Below are positions 59,455 to 64,000 of a DNA stretch of 64,000 bases, piece by piece. Positions within the stretch are counted from its first letter, which is position 1, and each line of letters starts with the position of its first letter. Under the pieces are notes generated by a model. It worked only from the letters and a program-made list of their open reading frames with translations, was not told where the DNA came from and ran no database searches. Source of the DNA: Eulemur rufifrons (Eukaryota > Chordata > Mammalia > Primates > Lemuridae); NCBI RefSeq assembly GCF_041146395.1, contig NC_090983.1, forward strand, positions 62,379,501-62,443,500. The letters are read 5' to 3'. Both the position numbers and the translations under genes were made by a program.

Positions 59455-59537
59455 AATGAAAGAAAAGAAATGAAGGAGGGAAAGAAGGAAGGAAGGAAGG
59501 AAGAAAGGGAGGGGGGAGGGAGGGAGGGAAAGGAAAG
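59455..59537. repeat. Purine-rich (GGAA)n tract
   Basis: 'gaaggaaggaaggaagg' followed by 'gggaggggggagggagggag', about 80 bp of nearly pure A/G. Confidence 0.93.
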
Positions 59538-62500
59538 ATTAAAGAGATGTCTGTGTTAGGTTTGGCTTTGTTAAGTATTGCTTTGTTAGTGTCTCTCCTT
59601 TGGTCATGGTCATATCCCCACTATCTTTAGGAGTCATTTGAAACGTAGGCAGAAGAAAGCAGCCACTTATAAACTAATATCAGAAGATTTATTATACTCT
59701 GTCTGGCAAACTTAAATTTTGGAAGAAAAACATAGAATTATGAGGAAGGAAGAGAATGTCTGTTTAGCCAGCTGGATCAGCTGAATCAATGAGACTACTA
59801 CATTTAAATAATCTTTATGCATGAAGAGTCTTCTATTTTCATTTCATATTTAGTGCCTTGGCATAAGTATTTAATATTCCACATATGCATAAAAAAGTTC
59901 ATTAAACAGCTTGACTAGGCACTGAAAAATGAAGAATTAAATAAATCTGTGGAAGGGCATAAAAACCTAGGATGTCTTCTCTCAGAGAAAGGACTATTGT
60001 ACTAGCTGAAAAATGTTTGAAACATGATATGTTCAACCTGGATATCACTGGGTAGCATAGGAAATTTAGAAACTACAGTGATGTCACTTAAGACACATTT
60101 TATAGAAGCTATGGCAAAACCCTGCGGTATGAAGCATCTTCCATTGAATTCTGAGCATCTTGTAGGATTTCCCTGAAGGCTATGAAATAAAGGCATTTAC
60201 ATTTCTCTTGTGCAAGTCTACACAGGCCATGTTTAGTGTCTTATAAAGACTTTGCAAAGTAAAATTTTTTTTATTGATCTCCAAAGATTATCATTTCAAG
60301 GTTCACTCATTGCCTGGACTTTGACTCTCAGGCAACCACTTGAATCACACTTTCTCTAAATTGTAGAGGGGCTGTCAAGAAAGGTAAGAAAAAAAATCAG
60401 CATGAGTATTTGTTCATAGTGAAGATAGACACACTATATAAATTATTCCATCTTTTTTCTGGGCCACTGTAGGCAGTACTGTAAGTAGTTTTTATGAGAC
60501 ACTAGGTCATGATACAAAGCTTTGCTCCTTTCAAAGATGAGTTATACAAATATTGAGTGCATATCAATATCAAGAATCCCGTTCTACAACTGAAGTCATA
60601 AACCTCAAACTACCTGGTTGGTTTTGGTAGCTTTCCATCATCCTAGTGTGCTCCATTTTCTGAAAAGCCTTTAAATTCAGTTTAACTGGTAGAGTGATTT
60701 CAATTAGCAACCCAGTCTACCTTTTTGAACTAGCCTATCAGGTAGGATATTGAGTTCAATTCTGCCCACACATTTGCTGTCACTTCACAAAATCCCAGCT
60801 GTTCAACTTACACCCAACTAGAATGTACAAACAACACTTTTAAAACACATCAACAAGAAGCAATAAAAAGATACCCACTTTGTTCTCAGTCCTAAAAGTA
60901 TAGAATATGTACTTATCGTTCAAAACTCTTGGGACTAATACCCAGGAACTAAGATACTGGCTTTTGTCCTTGTCAGTGCTGATGCATCAAATTCTTGATG
61001 GTTTCTTTTATTATTTTTAACTCTCACTGTTGTTAAACCCTCAAAGTCTAACCCCCTTTTAGATAAAGATTCTTTTTAAGATTCACGGTTTTCTTACTCA
61101 TTTAATTGCTGTTTACACCAGATGGCTTTTTTTTTTTTTGCTATCATATTTTTAAGAATTTTTTCTTATCACATTATCCAATTCTTCCTCCATTCAATGT
61201 AATACTCAGTCCGTTGCAATCTGGAGTTAAAGTTTAAATCTCTAAAAACAAATGCATTAAGTTTATTTTTATAGGCAGCTTTTGTATTTTTATCTAACAA
61301 AGTTATTAAAAATTTTTGTACTTTTTTTTCTTCTTTGCTATTAATACCTTGGCTCCATTCTCACTTCCACCTGGGCAAAAAAAAAAACCTAGATTTTTAA
61401 TTATCTGTAGTTGATGACAGGATTATTTAAAACTTCATGGTAATCCAAGATACCGTGACAATCATTGACAATTTAAGTTTTAAATGTTGAAAATGTTGTC
61501 ATTTAAATTTCCTCTGCTAATTACCTATGGTATCTCCATAAATTATCTTTGCAGAAATAAAAATGAGCAAATATGATTTACTATTAATAATAGTTTGATA
61601 CATTTTTACTGTATGTATATATTGGCATTTTATCTGATTTTGATTTCCATACCTGCTTAGGTTTATAGCAAGTTTCATTAAAGTTTCAGGATCTTGGTGA
61701 TTTCATGAAATTAGAGTTTTGAACAAATCTGGGATGAATTTCAAGTTTTATTTATTATTTCAGGCAAAAACCATATAGAGTTTGGCAGTGTGAGATGAGT
61801 TTTGAGCTTGAATTTTCTGTTTCATTTAAGTCCAGATCTCAAAGAAAACCTCCAGGGATAAGAACCCACAGGAACTAACACTGAATTCACTATAAATATT
61901 TTAAAGATAAAAATACCTTCTGACCTCTAACTCAAATTCTTTTTTATATATTAACACTTATAACATTACTGTCCAATCAGTCATCTTTTTATAGGATAAG
62001 ATGACAAATTACTATTTGAAGATCATAAATTTTGTGTAGCATTATTAAGAATGATTCTACAGAAATGCACAGTGAGTTTTGCAATTATTAAACCCATTTT
62101 CCAGCAGCATTAGTTTCTGTATTTATATTGAAGTTCCAGCTTAAAAATAAAACCAACATACCAAAAGAAAAGGAGGTTAAAGGAAAATAATTGTTATGTA
62201 CTTGTTTTTTAAAGATAATCAGATATAGGAACTAGAACAATAACATTTTACCTTAGATTTATAATACAGTAAGTTTATGAGATTCATTTTGCAAATTCTT
62301 TGTACCCCAAAATAATAATCTTTATAAAGTTACATTCCAAGTATTAATGTGTTAGCAGAGATGGGAAATAGCAGACTTTGGCTTCTTAAAAAAACACACA
62401 CAACACACTTAAATACTCTTTAAAGGCTTTTTTCCCCATACATATACTTGAAAAAAGCAGAAATTATTTTTTCAAGAGGAAAAAATCTGATAGAGAATCA

Positions 62501-64000
62501 TAGAGCTGTTTTCCCTAATACATGCTTAGAATAAAAATATGTACTGCCTATTTTTTTTTAGTTTTAGTAGTCTTGAATTATGATTAAACAAAAACACTTC
62601 AGAAGTAGGAAATGGTATACTTCCATATAGTTTTTATGCTACTATATTTAATATCAAGTTAGTTCTCTTAGAAAATATCTTCTGTGGAGAATATCAATTT
62701 CTCAAGGAATATTCTCTTAAAGAAAAGCATTAGATGTCATACTGACTATTTCTTGTTTAGAGAAAGTTTTTATTGAAATTACCTGGTAGGAATTTTATTT
62801 TCAAACTAAAGGAAAATCTAGATCAGAAGGCTTAACCTACATTACTTCCTAGATACCCACCTTAAGTTCTCAGTCACTTATTTACTCTAAATTATGAGTT
62901 CTTTAGTTAAAAAAAAAAAAAAAGCCTTTAAGTAGAGACATGCTCATTTTGTCAAGCTGCAGTTATTAAAGGTAGATCAAATACTGTGGATGAGTCCAGA
63001 GAAGTGAGCCTCTTTAAGGTAAATGAAGCTTAAAGCAGAATATTGTTTCATATTTCATGACTGTTGACAAGACCTCTCTGTATGCTATCTCTGTCTATAA
63101 TGGGCTGAAGCTCTGCTAGTCAAATTCACGTAAAGTCAAGAAGGCATACAAGGATATTCTCAAATTTTAGTTTTAATGCCTTCCAGGGACAAAGCATTGT
63201 TGAGAATTTTGGCTACCTGAATGTCCAAAAGTAGATAGGTAAAAACCAATGGACAGGAGCTCTAATTACTCTTGCAAAGTGTCTGGTTGCTTGTGTGTGG
63301 GAACCAGCCAGACAGGTAAGCAGGGTCTGAATATGGGTAGAACTGACACACCAGTCTTGTTTGTGGAATCACAGGTTAGAGTGGTGATTAAAAGTTCTCT
63401 AAGTTAGAGTAAAAGTATATGTGTAGACCTAAATAGTCAGGACAGAGCTAATGAGATATGTGGTAATGAGAGCTAAGAGGAATTGGGAATATCTACCTGG
63501 TAGGGAACATTGTTTGCCTGGGGAGAACTTAATTACAATAAATATAAGGAAAAAAAAAAAACAGAACCATGAAGGAGAGAAAAGGCTACTGTTTAATCTT
63601 AAAAGGTTTTATTGGCAGCAGTTATATAGCTTGGAGAAACTATCAAAAATTTACATTTGTTTAATACAATAAAAATGCTATCAAGGTTTCCTTGACAATT
63701 AGTATTTAGAGACTATTTATAATGCATTTACCAAGGTAGACCTTTATGGCCTTTTAAATCCTCTGTGATTTGGGATATAAGTAGTCAGGCATGTTTGTCA
63801 GATTTTCTGCAATCTGACAAATGGATATGTTTATAAGCATGACTTCTTTCCTCTTTCTTTCTTAATTACTCTACCTCCCTAATGATTTCTGGGTCATCAA
63901 CATTTTCAGGGTATGGTGAATCCAAGCATTATATGGAATTCAAAGTAGAAAATGGGTTCTCCCTCTTGCATCTGTAAAATATCTTAAAATAAATTCATTT
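59538..64000. other. Unassigned AT-rich sequence
   Basis: About 4.5 kb with no repeat family, gene or RNA recognised beyond A or T runs (for example 61124-61139, 62910-62923, 63550-63561). The minus frame 60002-60196 and plus frame 63451-63672 show no motif. Confidence 0.45.

Noticed and set aside
1..64000. CRISPR array, operons, or bacterial or phage systems
   Set aside because: No spaced short repeats and no prokaryotic gene density; the sequence is plainly a primate genome.

Overview
This is AT-rich, CpG-poor mammalian nuclear DNA with no protein-coding gene, rRNA or tRNA that I can recognise. It looks like intergenic desert or the interior of a very large intron. One Alu of J type places it in a primate. 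The 3' tails of the younger L1 copies (the 'gggcaacatatgtaacctg' and 'cccccataataata' type, and its antisense form starting 'tattacaggggt') resemble the L1 tails I know from lemurs and galagos, so a strepsirrhine primate is my best guess. Family names come from memory of consensus sequences, not from a database search.

Layout. 1-8.0 kb: an L2 split by a Tigger-type MITE, a MIR, two hAT-Charlie MITEs and an AT-rich stretch that could be a conserved non-coding element. 8.0-12.8 kb: a short L1 tail, the AluJ and a MIR. 12.8-18.1 kb: a long, old antisense L1 that keeps its 5'UTR, ORF1 and the EN-RT half of ORF2 but lacks the 3' end. It carries a nested Tigger MITE, a small insertion in ORF2 and a GC-rich tandem repeat in its 5'UTR. 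18.1-24.2 kb: MIRs, a long L2 and an unexplained 179-bp direct repeat with 731-bp spacing. 24.2-25.3 kb: a 5'-truncated strepsirrhine-type L1 with G-quadruplex motifs, then an older L1M tail. 26.5-29.2 kb: an L2/MIR cluster with an embedded hAT. 31.25-31.86 kb: a Tigger MITE interrupted by a hAT element, both with target duplications. 34.0 kb: an L1M tail. 36.05-37.06 kb: an L1 with the two-orientation structure left by twin priming. 39.1-39.9 kb: a long antisense L2. 41.6-41.9 kb: a repeat-free, GC-richer patch with a perfect RFX X-box. 48.0-48.5 kb: a 497-bp solo LTR with a perfect 4-bp target duplication. 52.9-54.2 kb: a 5'-truncated antisense L1. 56.4 kb: a hAT element. 59.0 kb: an L2. The rest of the last 10 kb is unassigned AT-rich DNA.

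The readable story is a layered record of insertion: L2 and MIR first, then DNA transposons and L1M, then AluJ, then strepsirrhine L1s and the ERV. Nothing in the window forms an operon, immune system or other multi-gene system. I do not see an undescribed biological system here. The items most worth checking are the direct repeat with the overlapping minus-strand ORF, the X-box patch, the dated nested insertions and the solo LTR.
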